Positions 34,449-45,640 are shown, counted from the stretch's first letter. The stretch: DNA of 64,000 nucleotides from Hexactinellida sp. DTS-2022 (GCA_028753945.1 JAPNXP010000007.1:4650001-4714000), one strand, 5' to 3'. A program made the numbers and translations. The notes: generated by a model from the letters alone, not told the origin.

Positions 34449-35762
34449 GATTGAGTGAAATCCCACGAAAAAATCTATGTGTGGCATGTATTGATCAACC
34501 AACTTTTCGATTCTCTTATTTATTTGAGCATACTTCTTCCTGGGCTTTGATAGTTCATGGCCACATCTAACTTTTTCCAAAGTAATTTCATTTGAGCTTT
34601 GCTCGACTACAATTTTTCTGATGAGTTTTGAAGTAGCTGGATGCGTCATATTTACCCTCTGGTCAAACGCTCGATGCCAACCCTCTACGGAATTATTTGT
34701 CCTTGGTAAAAACCTCTCTACAGAATCTACTCTGTCTCTGACATTCCACAACTCTACATCAAATAGTGGACGACGTCTTCGACTATGATGTTGAATCCCA
34801 ATCCAGGTTTTCTCAAAATAATGTAAAAATCGCTTATATCAGCAATGAGTTGGTCACTTAGAGAATCTATGAGTTATTCATAGCAGGGTACGACATCAAT
34901 TGGCGGTACAAATGCTAAGGCCTGGAATTGCTTGACAATTAAAGCAAATTCTTCTTCATTTTGATATCGTTGTTGGAGCCCGAAAGATTGAATATGTCTC
35001 CAAATTGCCTGTCCAAAATGAAAAAAACACCCCAAAAGTTCAGCAGCGGGAAAATGTTGAGCCATTGCATTTATAGCAGCTCTTTCGAAATCTAGCATTA
35101 TTGATCTGGGATTTAGTGTCACATAGAATTCTTTTATGGAAGAGAATATCCACGGTATGTAATTTAATTTTTCTGTCTGGCGATGCAGAAGATCAATGGA
35201 ATGGTGACAGTCTCACTCACCAACGTATGAATTGTGTATATCTGGTATCCAATTGGAGCTGAGTCGAAAGTTCCATCACAAAACCAATCTCTATATCTAT
35301 TTAACACTGCGATGTTATCTTCCGTCCCAAGTATGATTAGGTCCAACCCTGGATTATTCGATATTAAAAGTTTTGACCCCTAGTTGTGTGAACATAATCG
35401 AAAAAGTATAACTCTGTTGCTTTCCTTTTCCTTCTTACAATTTTCGACAACGATTCCTTTGAAGGTAGTATGACTGCTGTAGTAATTGATATAGATTCAG
35501 TCACTTATTGATTACTGAAGAAGTTGTCTCATCTGTTAATATAGCTCTTGACTTTATCTCTTCAATTGTCCTTGCTTCTTCAACAGAGGAAAGATCAGTG
35601 GGATGGTTATGGATCTAGCTTAAATGTTGTCATACGTGCATTGCATATGCCCCTTTTATCACAACGCCAGTAGGTTGCTTCATTTGAATGTCGATCCTTA
35701 ATATAGACATAGCCATTAAAGATCAATTTTTTGCCTCCGAATATTGTTTTTAATGTTTCCAT
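34422..35762 (-). pseudogene. FLYWCH-MULE transposase, frameshifted
   Basis: On the minus strand the frame starts at ATG 35762 with a FLYWCH zinc finger (LIFNGYVYIKDRHSNEATYW then CDKRGICNARMTT, with C and C visible; HNHP follows after a one-base shift at about 35612). The MULE catalytic region follows: WFCDGTFDSAPIGYQIYTIH (35346-35164), then SIMLDFERAAINAMAQHFP and CFFHFGQAIWRHIQSFGLQ (35122-34874), giving D, D/E and CxxH elements. A C-terminal part, PRTNNSVEGWHRAFDQ, is at 34751-34422. Several frame changes and stops separate the pieces, so it is a pseudogene. It would have mobilised the element at 34088-36104. Confidence 0.85.
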
Positions 35763-36104
35763 GTTCAGACTTTATTATAATTAAGATACGTTGAGAAGTA
35801 TTTATACAATTTATTATCATGGATTGTTTAAACATGCAGCAGACTTCTCACCCAACAAATGGCTATTCATCAAATGTTTACAATAACACCAGGAAACTCT
35901 TATTTGTTGATTCTTTACAAATAAATCTTTTCGATTTCTTATAGTAGATATTGATATCTATAAGATTGTTTACAAACACTGAATCACATTTACGGCAAAA
36001 TATCTTTCAGTAAGATGTCCTTTCGGTAAGATGTCCTTTCGGCAAGATATCCTTTCGGCAAGAGGTCTTCGGCATAATGCCTTTCGGCGAGGTGACCTAG
36101 TACC

Positions 36105-36385
36105 CGCTCGTCTAAGGAATCCTTGTAAGAAATCCTTGTTAATACCTGGAGTGCAATTCCATTGATTTTGGCAACTTCGGTAAATATACTGTCGGTGAGA
36201 ACCCAGGGACGTCGCCAGGAATTTTCATATATGGTGGTGTTATGAAATGATTATTACCTCCCTAGTCGATCACTACCGAATAGGCACTATCGCTAGAAAT
36301 ATACTAAGTAAGATTAACCATATAGGTGGTTACTAAAACCCGGGATGGGACGGGATAGCGGCGGGACATCCCGTTAAATGACTAA
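36105..36385. other. intergenic, hAT-type MITE ends
   Basis: CAGGGACGTCGCCAGGAAT at about 36205 is a hAT-type end like those at 24336 and 38233. ACCCGGGATGGGACGGGAT at 36338 resembles AACACGGGATAGGGC just past 41011, on the far side of the Harbinger element. Confidence 0.5.
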
Positions 36386-36639
36386 ATCCCACCATACACG
36401 ATGCAACTGTTGCACGCAACAAAGTTGCATGCAACAAGGTAACATACACGGTGCAACAATGTTGCAAGCAATATGTTTCATGCAACACAATTTTCGTGCG
36501 ACAAGTTGCATGCAACATTTATTTTCCGTGCAACATTGTTGCATGGAAATTGCTCTATTACACATGGTATAAATATTATTTTAAATCAGTACTATACGTA
36601 TAATCCCAATGGATTTGTATTTCCCAGTTCATTATTGTG

Positions 36640-36860
36640 GATAAAACACACGTTGTCGTTTCCGCATTCCAAATTATTATACTTCGCCGGAGGAAATTGA
36701 ATTTGACCCGTCAACGCAAATTGAGATCTCATGGGTTAAAGATTGGATCAAAATCGAGAGACGCAAAGTGCATTTCATCTATTGATGATATATTTTTTTT
36801 AGTTGACACATCCAGTTATAGAAATTTCGTAAGGATGGATCGTCTATCCAGAACGTAAAA
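36640..36860 (+). pseudogene. Harbinger-type transposase N-terminal fragment
   Basis: The frame reads a basic stretch (LRRRKLNLTRQRKLRSHG) then DTSSYRNFVRMDRLSRT, which resembles the N-terminal part of HARBI1-like proteins (basic region, then D--SYRNFLRM). It ends at a stop. The match is by eye and short. Confidence 0.45.
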
Positions 36861-37529
36861 TTATCATTAGGTATAGCCATTTTTGGTATTCTTAGTTAGA
36901 ACTGGATATTTATGCCATCCAAACCTCCTTTATTCGGTCACTGTCGTCCGGAGGCTGCCCATAACTATAATTCACCAGGATCTTAGAAATACAATGGTTA
37001 GTACATGTGCAATCCCAGTGTTTAATCCATATTTTCTAGATTCATTCAAAAATCAAAAAACGTCGTTAACGTGTCGTGGATAATTTAAGACGTGTAGTAT
37101 ATATCTAGGAAAATAATATGCAGCAATACGATCAGTGTTTTTAAAACCGTGCTCAAAATTCTAATATATATATTTGTGTTCGCATTATAGGTGGCTTGAT
37201 TAAGAATACTGAGAAAGTAAGTAGTAAATTAAATAGGTACACTAGAAAGAATATGTGAATTTTTCGAGCTATTAAAAATGACTAGGCGCTAGCGCCTAAC
37301 TACTAGGCGCTAGCGCCTAACCTACTAAGCGCTAGCGCCTAACCTACTAAGCGCTAGCGCCTAACTAGTCATTAACTAGCCTAACTAGGCCCTAGTCATA
37401 ATAAATCACCGTCCTGTACATGTGCCAATTAAAATATTATTAAATAACTAATTGACGCACTAGTTGTCCACTGGTCATAGGATCATGGATATCTTCGATT
37501 TCTGGGACAATTCGATTTTCCATTATATA

Positions 37530-38060
37530 TTATGGGCAAGCTAACAAATTGAGTAACAATATGTAATTCAATGTAGCTATAACTAGCTTGCATTCTTTGT
37601 CATTGAAACCTATTGTAATGTTCCTCCCGTTCTATGCATTGATTTCCATCGACTCTTCCAAATTCAAAACGGGAATACTCAATTGTTTTGCGAGTCTTGA
37701 GGAAAGCACGATTGTATATCCTCTACTCTAGCAGCTATATTTGGACATATGAGAGTCAATAAGTTGGGACGTAACGGACAAATAGTCACCGAGAAACAAT
37801 CCATTTACAATTGGTAAATCATTGTTGGAAATTTTATGGTTTGCTCCCAATTGTCTCCAAATAAATGAATCATATTTCCTGGCCATTTCTCAACAAGATC
37901 AATGAACTTCGAATTATCATCAGATATTTCCTGGATATTTATCTAGTAATCATTGAATCATTTTTCATGTGTCCTAATATTTCTTCATTACCTGTAGGTG
38001 CAACGATTTGTACATAGGTACGATTGATGCAGCTAAGTACCGAAGTAAATTCAGTCTTAT
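37530..38060 (-). pseudogene. Harbinger-type transposase DDE domain, decayed
   Basis: On the minus strand a frame reads CINRTYVQIVAPTGNEEILG, matching the GCIDGTHI-I--P motif of DDE_4 nucleases. Next come INIQEISDDNSKFIDLVEKW and PGN, matching the INVQ-V-D---F-D--A-WPG block; then a shifted frame with PLRPNLLT (GYPLRPYLLTP-like); then YNRAFLKTRKTIE (N--H--TR--IE). At least three frame changes or stops make it nonfunctional. The transposase would nick DNA at TWA targets. Confidence 0.75.
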
Positions 38061-38232
38061 GTAGAAATGATTACATTGTAAGTGGATCGATTCAGAAAAC
38101 TTAACTATTTCGTGTACTAGTTGCATGAAAACATAACGATCAGTCTATATGGAAAGATTCATTCCTGGGTTAGTCGGTTAGACTCTCTGAGTTGTTTCAG
38201 CTTCAATTATTAAAAGTGAAAGTGTCATTCTC

Positions 38233-39619
38233 AGGGATGTCGCCAGGATTTTTTATCTATGGGGGGGGGGCATATAAATTTCCAGGGGGGGAAAACATTC
38301 TATTGGTGTTAGATCTAACAGTTGATGTTACCAAAACTAGGCAATTGAGGTGAAACTTTCTAGTTTAATGTTTTCTAAACTATGAAAAGTAACCTACAAA
38401 ATCAAATACAGTAACAAGAATTTAGCAATCCTAGCATATACTACAGAATATCTACTAGCTATAATGACAGGTAAAAGTCAATTTTGACAGGTAAAAGTTC
38501 TAAAGTAAAAGGTGTATTGGGTTTGTAAAACAGTTGATTGGAAGTTAGAACCAAATTGCCAAATAAATAGGAATATCCTAAAAGGTGAAACTAGATTACT
38601 AACAGTCTATTCCTGTCAACCGTATAGGGATTTCTGTACACTATAGGGATTTCAACCATTTTGTTTGTTCTGTCCAGGCGCTCAGGGATGTATTAAATTT
38701 GTATCTGCTTGCTAGTTTGGAAATTTTTTTGATTGTCTGTCGAATAATACCTAAAAAATGCCTACACCTTCAAAATATAGCAGTTTGTTTTGTGTAAATT
38801 GACAATCCCTATTCAAGCGTACAGGAATTCCCTGTACAGTCTACAGGGGCGTAGGAACCTATTACCGATTGGTCCGGCGGGTTTCTCCACTTCATGCTTG
38901 GAGAACAAGAAACATATAAAAATGAATTTCGGATGCATGATATGCACAAAGTATAAATATTTATGCGCCATTACTACTATTATCTGGTGAAATGAAGATA
39001 ATTATTCCACTGTTAATTAGTCAAATGCAAATCTTAGATTATACGTAGCAATCAACACTAATATTATATTACAAAAATATGGAGATTAACCATGATTATA
39101 TTATCAAAATGAATTTAAATACTAGCTATCCGACTAAACATTATAGCTTTTGTAAAATTCATCATGAAATTATTGGTCCGGCTTGCGCCGGGCCTACTCC
39201 TACGCCCCTGGTCTATATAATTAAATATTATCTCCGGAGTCCGGATCCTAAATGATTATTTTGGATTATGTCAAATTCAATATTAATAAATAACATGATC
39301 GTATATCTTTACACACATATTATACATTGCTTTGGTAAGTGTAATTTGTGTTTGTATAAGTGTAAATTTACTTCTTAGACGAGCGAGAGCAGCGAGCTAG
39401 AAAAAGATTTAGGGTGTCCAATGTCCATGGATCTTGACCAATGTACAGTGAAAAATTGGAGCCTCGTACAGGGATATGACTCAAATGATTGGCAAGTGTG
39501 AATTCATTGAATTGAATTTATAGCATTAATGGATCAGAGCAATGAAATAGTTACAAATTGTTTTACCGGGGGGGGGGGGGTGGGCATTGCCCTCTATGCC
39601 CCAGTGGCGACGTTCCTTC
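38233..39619. mobile_element. hAT-like element with nested MITEs
   Basis: Left end CAGGGATGTCGCCAGG followed by a G run; right end with a G run, CCCCAGTGGCGACGTTCC. Flanking CATTCT and CATTCC are a possible worn duplication. 38846-39211 is a further MITE with ends CAGGGGCGTAGGAACC and CTACTCCTACGCCCCTG and 5-bp flanks GTCTA. 39360-39490 is an inverted copy of the CCTGCCAACC/CTCGCTCGC family. No transposase. Confidence 0.6.
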
Positions 39620-40641
39620 CCATTCCGAAAGTTGTAAATTGATCGAATGAAAGTTTTGCAAATAAAGATTGTCTTTCAACAATATTAAAATCATAAATAC
39701 AGCCGATGTGATTCTGCATATTGAGTTTTATATTAAATGACAATTAGCTGAAACTTAGTGCAAACTAAGTAAAGAATACTAAATGAAAAGTAAGTATAAG
39801 GCCATATAAAATATATAATTGGTTTATAATCTTCGTCCGTCCCTACTTTACACTCCGTCCGTCCGAGAATATTGTATTATTATCTTATGAACATGATCGT
39901 GCAAAATATTAACTAAAAGTACATCTAATGTATCAATTTTTAAAAGTTTGATATTAGTAGGGCTGAAACGAAAATACCAAATATTCATATTTTCGTTTCG
40001 AATTGATTGAAAGAATATTAGATTGAAACGGATATTATTTTGTTTTTATTGAAGAGATCGTATATGTACATTCCTACCCAAACTAGCTGAGTAATAACTA
40101 ACTTGTGTCGAATACATAACCATATAAATAATGAGTTTACTTATCCACCGATCATCGGCGTTTGTATTAAAAAATCTCGCTATTTTCTACCGATTGTTTT
40201 TTATGTTTATAAAAATCACCATCGGTAGAAAGTAGCCAGTGTTATTTAATACAAGCGCCGATGATCGGTGGATAAGTAAATTCAAAAATAATTAACAAGA
40301 ACTATTTATACTATAATTTGAGTCTTGAAATTGATTTAATGCTTAGTCATCAAAACGAAGCGGCTATTCGAATATCGTTCTTTTACAATTCGAATATTCG
40401 TTTCATCCCTATATTTCAGAGCATTTTTAAAATTATTTAATGATTCATTGTCATATAATTTTATAAATAAATTAAGAATATATCTATATTTATTGTTTGG
40501 CTTAGGATAATGTTATTATAATATTAAAAATGGAAATAACAAATACAAATAAAATCTAGTTCGCCGTCGTTGTTTTCTTAAAAAGATTGGATAATTTATT
40601 TCACCGAGCTCAAGTAGTTTAGCGAATAACTTCCCTGATGG
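39620..40641. mobile_element. hairpin MITE nested in a TAGGGCTGAAACGAA-ended element
   Basis: 39958-40423 has ends TAGGGCTGAAACGAA and TTCGTTTCATCCCTA (hAT-like). Inside, 40137-40278 is a near-perfect palindrome beginning TTTACTTATCCACCGATC. A related end occurs at about 56155. The remainder is AT-rich. Confidence 0.7.
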
Positions 40642-41011
40642 TATAGGCGCTAGCGCCGTATACCTAAGGCGCTAGCGCCTTGTACCTTAGGCGCCAGCGC
40701 CTTGTACCTTAGGCGCTAGCGCCTAGGCTTTTTTAATATATGAATTTTTCAATTGTTTTGAGTAGGTGAAAAAATGCAAACGAAAATAATCTGAAAAATA
40801 GGTACTGAATTTCCATATTTTCGTGCAACAATGTTGCAAGAAAATTGAACATGTCCAATTTCCATGCAACATGTTGCATGCAACAATATTACGTGCAACA
40901 ATCAACATACACGGTGCAACTTTGTTGCATGCACAAAGTTGTACGCAACCTTCTAACATACACGATGCAACTAAGTTGCATGCAACTTAGTTGCATCGTG
41001 TATGGTGGGCT

Positions 41012-41671
41012 TAAAACACGGGATAGGGCTTTCACTTCCTAAATATAGTCCCAGGTTTCATGGAAAATTTCATTTCGCGAGTTGAAATGTCATTCTAAAG
41101 CCGCAGGGGCGGAACGTCCTTTCAAAAAGTGTTATGGCGGAGAATTTTACAGTTTTTTAATGTGGTCCGGCGACGCCTTAACAGTTTTCCGAATGTGGTT
41201 CGGCGAGGCCGCACCAGTTAAAAGTGTTACGGCGTGAATTTATAATTATAACCTTGGTATAAGGCCAGTGTTAGAAGTAATATTGTTTCAGCTCCACACG
41301 AAGTCCATCAAAGGATGCGGGCGGGCGGCATCTCATTATTTGATGACGGCATAGATAATAATTATCTGAGCAAATATTCTAATTTGTGAGAGCTTATTTA
41401 TAAAATATGCAATCTTTGTATAATGATACGGGTTTGGTAAACTCTAATAAATAGCAAATACAAATAAGTATGGAAACTAAAGACTGTTACTAACTTTAAT
41501 CTAATAAGTAATCTAGATACTAAAGCCGATGGTTCGATATAAAGTCTTGTCTCTAACATCACCCCTTCTCTAAAAGATGTATTGTGTTTACTTGGGGTGA
41601 CTGTAGTCACTTGCGGTCCCATAGCCCATCCCATCCCATGTAGTCTGTGAGGTACTGCGGAGGTTTCCTAT
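41012..41671. other. intergenic; possibly the distal end of Gypsy element 2
   Basis: 41098-41235 has GTCCGGCGACGCC-type hAT remnants. 41390-41671 directly abuts the 5' LTR of Gypsy element 1. If the sequence on both sides of that element is joined at CTAT, it runs on into the Gypsy 2 flank at 47187, so this may hold the Gypsy 2 LTR. That is inference; no second LTR copy is in the window. Confidence 0.4.
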
Positions 41672-41712
41672 TGTTGTGTAGTTCTTACTACCTGGCTTAG
41701 ACCACCCAACTA

Positions 41713-42597
41713 CTGTATTTCTCAGTCAATTATCCGATTGGGTCAACCAATCATCCGATTCGGTCAACCAATCATCCGATTCGGTCAACCAATCATCCGA
41801 TTCGGTCAACCAATCATCCGACTCGGTCAACCAATTATCCGACTCATCCAATGAATATGAATACAGTTGTTTTTCATTTTGGTATACGGTTGGTGTATTT
41901 ATATAAGCAGGTACAAAAATGGACACAACATTGGGAACCTCAGAATCTGTGGAAGTAACAGTGTAGCTCCAAAAGGAGGCAAGACGATTACAAACGAGGT
42001 GCGCAGGAGATTAATTGATGCCCACGAAGCAGGCGTGACCTACAAGCAAATGTCCCAACTATTTGGTGTAAAAGTAGATACTGCATATAGGATTTGTAGT
42101 TTGAGAAAGTATCAAGTGAAGAATAGAGGTGGCTCTAGAGGAAAGAAATTAACCTTTAACAGCGTTAAAGCTCACGTAAAACGAGCTCTCAGTCAACATG
42201 GACCATGTACACCTCCAGATGGGACTACATTTGTATCAGCAAGATGGCAATTGCTATTGAATAATTGTCCAGGAGCTTTACAAAGTATTACACAAGCTGC
42301 CACACTCAATGCATTTACCATGTATTAACTGTTACAGCAGCTAAAGCGACTAGACTCGAAGATCTATAGTACCTAATATACTAATCTCTATCAACACTAT
42401 TACCATTATATATCATTTATGTCTTATTACTATCATTATCAATATCGTTAGCATCCTTAGAATGGATTCGGATAATTGGTTGACCGAGTCGGATGATTGG
42501 TTGACCGAGTCGGATGATTGGTTGACCGAATCGGATGATTGGTTGACCGAGTCGGATGATTGGTTGACCCAATCGGATAATTGACTGAGAAATACAG
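41713..42597 (+). mobile_element. 885-bp Tc1/mariner-like element with repeat-array ends
   Basis: Terminal inverted repeats CTGTATTTCTCAGTCAATTA, perfect TA target duplication, and empty site in the 3' LTR. Behind each end lie five to six 21-bp units (GGTCAACCAATCATCCGATTC at 41726-41850; inverted at 42464-42583). The middle encodes one protein with a helix-turn-helix domain but no DDE catalytic domain, so the element cannot move alone. Confidence 0.92.
41867..42328 (+). CDS. HTH protein of the Tc1-like element, no catalytic domain
   Basis: An open frame of about 150 codons. After a region that may not all be translated (no ATG opens the frame; an ATG at 41919 is in another frame), residues from about 40 on read TNEVRRRLIDAHEAGVTYKQ then MSQLFGVKVDTAYRIC, a paired-like helix-turn-helix as at the N terminus of Tc1/mariner transposases. 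A basic KNRGGSRGKK linker follows, as before the second HTH helix set. The frame stops soon after, where the DDE/D nuclease would begin. The likely role is binding to the 21-bp arrays at the element ends; this is inferred. The intact frame inside decayed neighbours is notable. Confidence 0.6.
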   Translation: MFFILVYGWCIYISRYKNGHNIGNLRICGSNSVAPKGGKTITNEVRRRLIDAHEAGVTYKQMSQLFGVKVDTAYRICSLRKYQVKNRGGSRGKKLTFNSVKAHVKRALSQHGPCTPPDGTTFVSARWQLLLNNCPGALQSITQAATLNAFTMY

Positions 42598-42765
42598 TAG
42601 TTACTAATTAGTCCTTTGTTAACCAGATAGTATATTTAGCTACTCTTATGTTATTCTTACCAATTGTAGTATTTCTTCCGATTGAACTTCTTAGTTATAT
42701 CATTGTTAACTATAATAACGTTCTCACTTTAAATACTACAATTTCTACTAAAGCCAAGAACCAAG

Positions 42766-43627
42766 ATGGCCACTCAAGACTCAACCTACAATTCCAATGC
42801 TTTCTGAGGGAATGAGAATAGGGGACTGGAAGCATCTTTTCCTAGCAAGTGCCCAGCAAATTTTAGAAGGCGAGGAGGGACAGAAAAGAGCAATTCAACT
42901 CATACCAGCTTGCGTCAACCGGAGACCAGCTGAGAGGGAACTAGTAAGAGATATTGTATAGTACACCGATACTATTGCCAGGGCTTTGGAAATCCTAGAA
43001 GAAACTTTGGATCCACCGATTGATCAGTATCAGATGATGCAGGAGCTTTGCAGATCGGATTGGGAACCCGGGATACAAATATACAATTTTTTTTTCATAA
43101 TCCGACGTAAAGCTCAACACGCTGCCTTTGGAATGAAGTTCGTCGCCTCGTTACTCGCTTCCCAGCTCCCGAAGGACATACAAAGCAAGGTGCGCGATAA
43201 AGTTAAAGGTGTCGACGATGACATCGAGGGAGCCGAAGGTAGAGGTTTGATAACAACTATTAAACGTGAACTAATTGAACCGCTACCCTCTGGATTTGGG
43301 GAACAAAGATTTTGAGAGGATCAAGAAAGTCGCAGTGTTATCCGAAGCCGCGGAATTTTCGCGCTCAATCAATTCTACTAGCTACGAAGTAGAACCACCA
43401 CCACCCTCGGACGATACGGTGGCTTACTTTAAGGCTAACCCCCGGGGTGCCAAATGGGGGCGACAATCTAAGCAGACAGTACCTCCCGCTCGGGGATGTT
43501 ACATTTGTGGGGGATCGCATATGTGGAAATACTGTCCAGAAAATCGATGTCCAGGGTGCGGAGAAAGGGGACACGCCTTAAAGGAATGTCTGAACAGGGG
43601 AGCGCAAAAAGCAGTAGGAAGATCTTG
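42766..43627 (+). pseudogene. Gypsy 1 gag, frameshifted
   Basis: The gag-like frames begin near ATG 42766 but change frame around 42800, carry an in-frame TAG at 42959-42961, and shift again near 43310. The C-terminal part has two CCHC zinc knuckles, CYICGGSHMWKYC and CPGCGERGHALKEC, typical of nucleocapsid. Gag would form the particle and bind RNA. Confidence 0.8.
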
Positions 43628-44119
43628 AACTTCGCACGCCGAAATATATGTACAAAACTTTCTGTTCTCCTACCTGTGAGGTTAAATGGAAAATCGATAA
43701 CTGCAAACCTAGACTCTGGTGCTGGTCCCTCCGTAATTGACTACAACACCATATACAATTTAGGACTGGAACCCCTCGTGGAGAACCGAGCCAGCCAAGT
43801 GTATGGTTTGTCGCGAAAACCTGTGGGAGTTGTTGGGAGTATCAATTTAACTTTGGATCTTGGAGATGAGCAAGTTGTACGTCATACATTTGAAGTACTC
43901 AGCGATACTGGAACAACTAGGATTCTGGGACGCGACTTATTGAGGAAATTCCGATCCACGGAGTTTGATTGGGCTACGCATAGGGTTCGGCTCGGGAATA
44001 TTTGGAAGGATTCCCAAGCGGCTGTCGAGGGAGGAGACCCGATTTCTAGGGCGGAAGTCGCATGTTTAGAAGTTGCTCACTGTGAGGATGTTTGTTTGTT
44101 TAGCCCCAACGATAGTTAA
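43628..44119 (+). pseudogene. Gypsy 1 aspartic protease
   Basis: An open frame overlapping the end of gag contains LDSGAGPSVID (retropepsin active-site DSG) and ILGRDLLR, the second conserved block. It ends at TAA 44117-44119, before the reverse transcriptase frame. The frame itself is intact but is cut off from the rest of pol. Confidence 0.75.
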
Positions 44120-44129
44120 GAAAGAGCGA

Positions 44130-45640
44130 CCTAGACCGTTGCCAAAGAGAAAAACTCAACGAACTCTTAGCTGAATATTCCTGTGTATTCGCTGAAAATC
44201 CAAAGAAACCAGCCATTACATCGATGACAAAACATAGAATCGATACTAGGGGCTCTTATCCAGTGAAACAAACTGTTCGGAGAGTATCACCGGTCATGGA
44301 GAGAGAAATCAACAAGCAGGTTGAAGACATGCTCACAAATGGTGTTTGCCGGACGTCGAACTCTCCATGGTGTAGTCGGGTAATTCTGGTCTCAAAGAAA
44401 GACGGAAGCACAAGATTTGTTGTAGATTACCGCGACTTGAATAGTGTTACTACCAAGGACGCATACCCTATGCCGAATCCCAAAGATATTTTGGACAAGA
44501 TGCATAATAAAAGGCTCTTTACTTTTCTCGACGCCGCAAGCGCTTATTGGTGTGTTGAATTAGAAGAAGAGGATAAATGCAAGACTGCGTTTGCCACACC
44601 CCGGGGACATTACGAGATGAATCGTATGGCATTCGGTCTTTGTAATAGCCAAGCGACATACCAGAGGCTCATGGATGATACTTTTCGCGGAGTTGATAAT
44701 GCAGATTCCTACATAATTACATCTGTATACGCTCGGACAATTTTGATAGTCACCTTAAGGACCTACGCCAAACGTTGAGTGCATTGAAAAAGGCAAACAT
44801 ACAACTGCGACGCGACAAGTGCGTGTTTGCTGCCCGATCGGGTGAATTCCTTGGACATGTCATCTCGGTAAATGGGCGCCAACCTGTATCAAGGACAGTG
44901 GAAAAAATTGTTAATGCGCCTCACCCGAGGTGTAGGCAGGAACTACAGAGGTTCCTTGGCCTCGTGAATTTTTACAGGGAATATATTCAGGACATGGCAC
45001 ATGTTGCTGAGCCCCTATACAAGCTTACACGAAAGGGAGTTGAATGGGTATGGGATAGCCCTGCACAGAACGCGTTCTTGACCCTCAAGGATAAGCTAAT
45101 TAAACACCCCGTAATATTGTCGTTTCCCGATTTTTACCTCAAAAACTGACGCTTCATCAATCGCAGTTGGAGCTGTGCTTTCGCAGAAAGACGAACAAGT
45201 GAAATTAAGACCTTTAGGGTACTCGTCTTCGGGCCTTACAGCTGCACAAAGAAAGTACAGTGCGGGGAGCTTGAATGTTGGGCGCTCATTGCTGCAGCTC
45301 GTAAATGGAGGTATTACCTGCAAGCGGCACGGAAAGTCGTGTTCTTGAGTGATCATAACCCGCTCCGGTGGTTGCGAAGGCAGAAGGATCCCAGAAATAA
45401 GTTTTCGAGTTGGATACAAAAGCTAGAGGCGATCAAGTATGAAATCCAGTATGTGAGAGGAGAGGAGAACGCAGCTGCAGATTACTTGTCAAGACTCCCT
45501 AGCGAGATAGATCAGAATGTAAACGATGATGTCGATCATTTTGAGCGGCACTTATTTCCTATTCCGATCAGTATCAATTATTATCGAGGATCAAAGAAGA
45601 TTTACGCGTTGACAAGGCAACATCTCTCGCGCTAGCCCAG
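44130..45640 (+). pseudogene. Gypsy 1 reverse transcriptase and RNase H, broken
   Basis: RT motifs in order: SPWCSRVILVSKKDGSTRFV, VDYRDLNSVTTKDAYPMP, FTFLDAASAYW, TAFATPRGHYEMNRMAFGLC. Where the catalytic YxDD box should be (about 44710) the sequence reads YIIT and the frame then shifts, so the polymerase is dead. The thumb and connection (FLGHVISVNGR, RFLGLVNFYREY) follow in another frame. RNase H signs are DASSIAVGAVLSQ after a frame change near 45145 and LSDHNPLRWLRRQ and AADYLSRLP further on. Confidence 0.88.

Larger units (their letters stand above)
34088..36104 (-). mobile_element. second MULE, FLYWCH type
   Basis: The left end has CACCTCGCCGAAAG and TCTTGCCGAAAGG; the right end (36003-36104) has at least four tandem CTTTCGGCAAGATGTC-like units ending CTTTCGGCGAGGTG. 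These are inverted with respect to each other and enclose a FLYWCH-MULE transposase on the minus strand. No 9-bp target duplication was found. It contains a pogo MITE at 34218-34402. Confidence 0.65.
37286..40724. repeat. paired arrays of GGCGCTAGCGCC palindromes
   Basis: Left array 37286-37370: four units TAGGCGCTAGCGCCTAAC. Right array 40642-40724: four units with TACCTTAGGCGCTAGCGCCT. They flank the minus-strand Harbinger fragment, and sequences just outside (CGCCTAGTCATTTTTAATA and CGCCTAGGCTTTTTTAATA) are similar in inverted orientation, so they may be the ends of an inner element. Confidence 0.75.
36386..41011. mobile_element. PIF/Harbinger element, 4.6 kb, with nested insertions
   Basis: Terminal inverted repeats A(T/G)CCCACCATACACG, flanked by TAA on both sides as usual for PIF/Harbinger. 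The ends (36390-36545 and 40820-41005) are arrays of GTTGCATGCAAC-type palindromes. A second pair of arrays of GGCGCTAGCGCC palindromes lies at 37286-37370 and 40642-40724. Broken pieces of a Harbinger transposase occur at 36640-36860 (+) and 37530-38060 (-). The two orientations and two repeat layers suggest one Harbinger-like element nested in another. Reading frames in the terminal arrays only reflect the repeat. Confidence 0.75.
41672..42727 (+). repeat. 5' LTR of Gypsy 1, split by a Tc1-like element
   Basis: 41672-41712 and 42600-42727 together match the 3' LTR. The 3' LTR reads CCCAACTAGTTACTAATTAG without interruption, which is the empty site for the insertion at 41713-42597. Confidence 0.92.

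Noticed and set aside
36333-36572. Cys/His-rich short frames on both strands
   Set aside because: They only reflect GTTGCATGCAAC palindromes of the Harbinger end.
41726-41926. Frame with repeated WLTESDD
   Set aside because: Produced by the 21-bp terminal array of the Tc1-like element, read on the opposite strand to its real gene.
41720-42590. CRISPR-like array (regular repeats)
   Set aside because: Units are head to tail without unique spacers, inverted at the two ends of a transposon, in a genome with spliceosomal introns.
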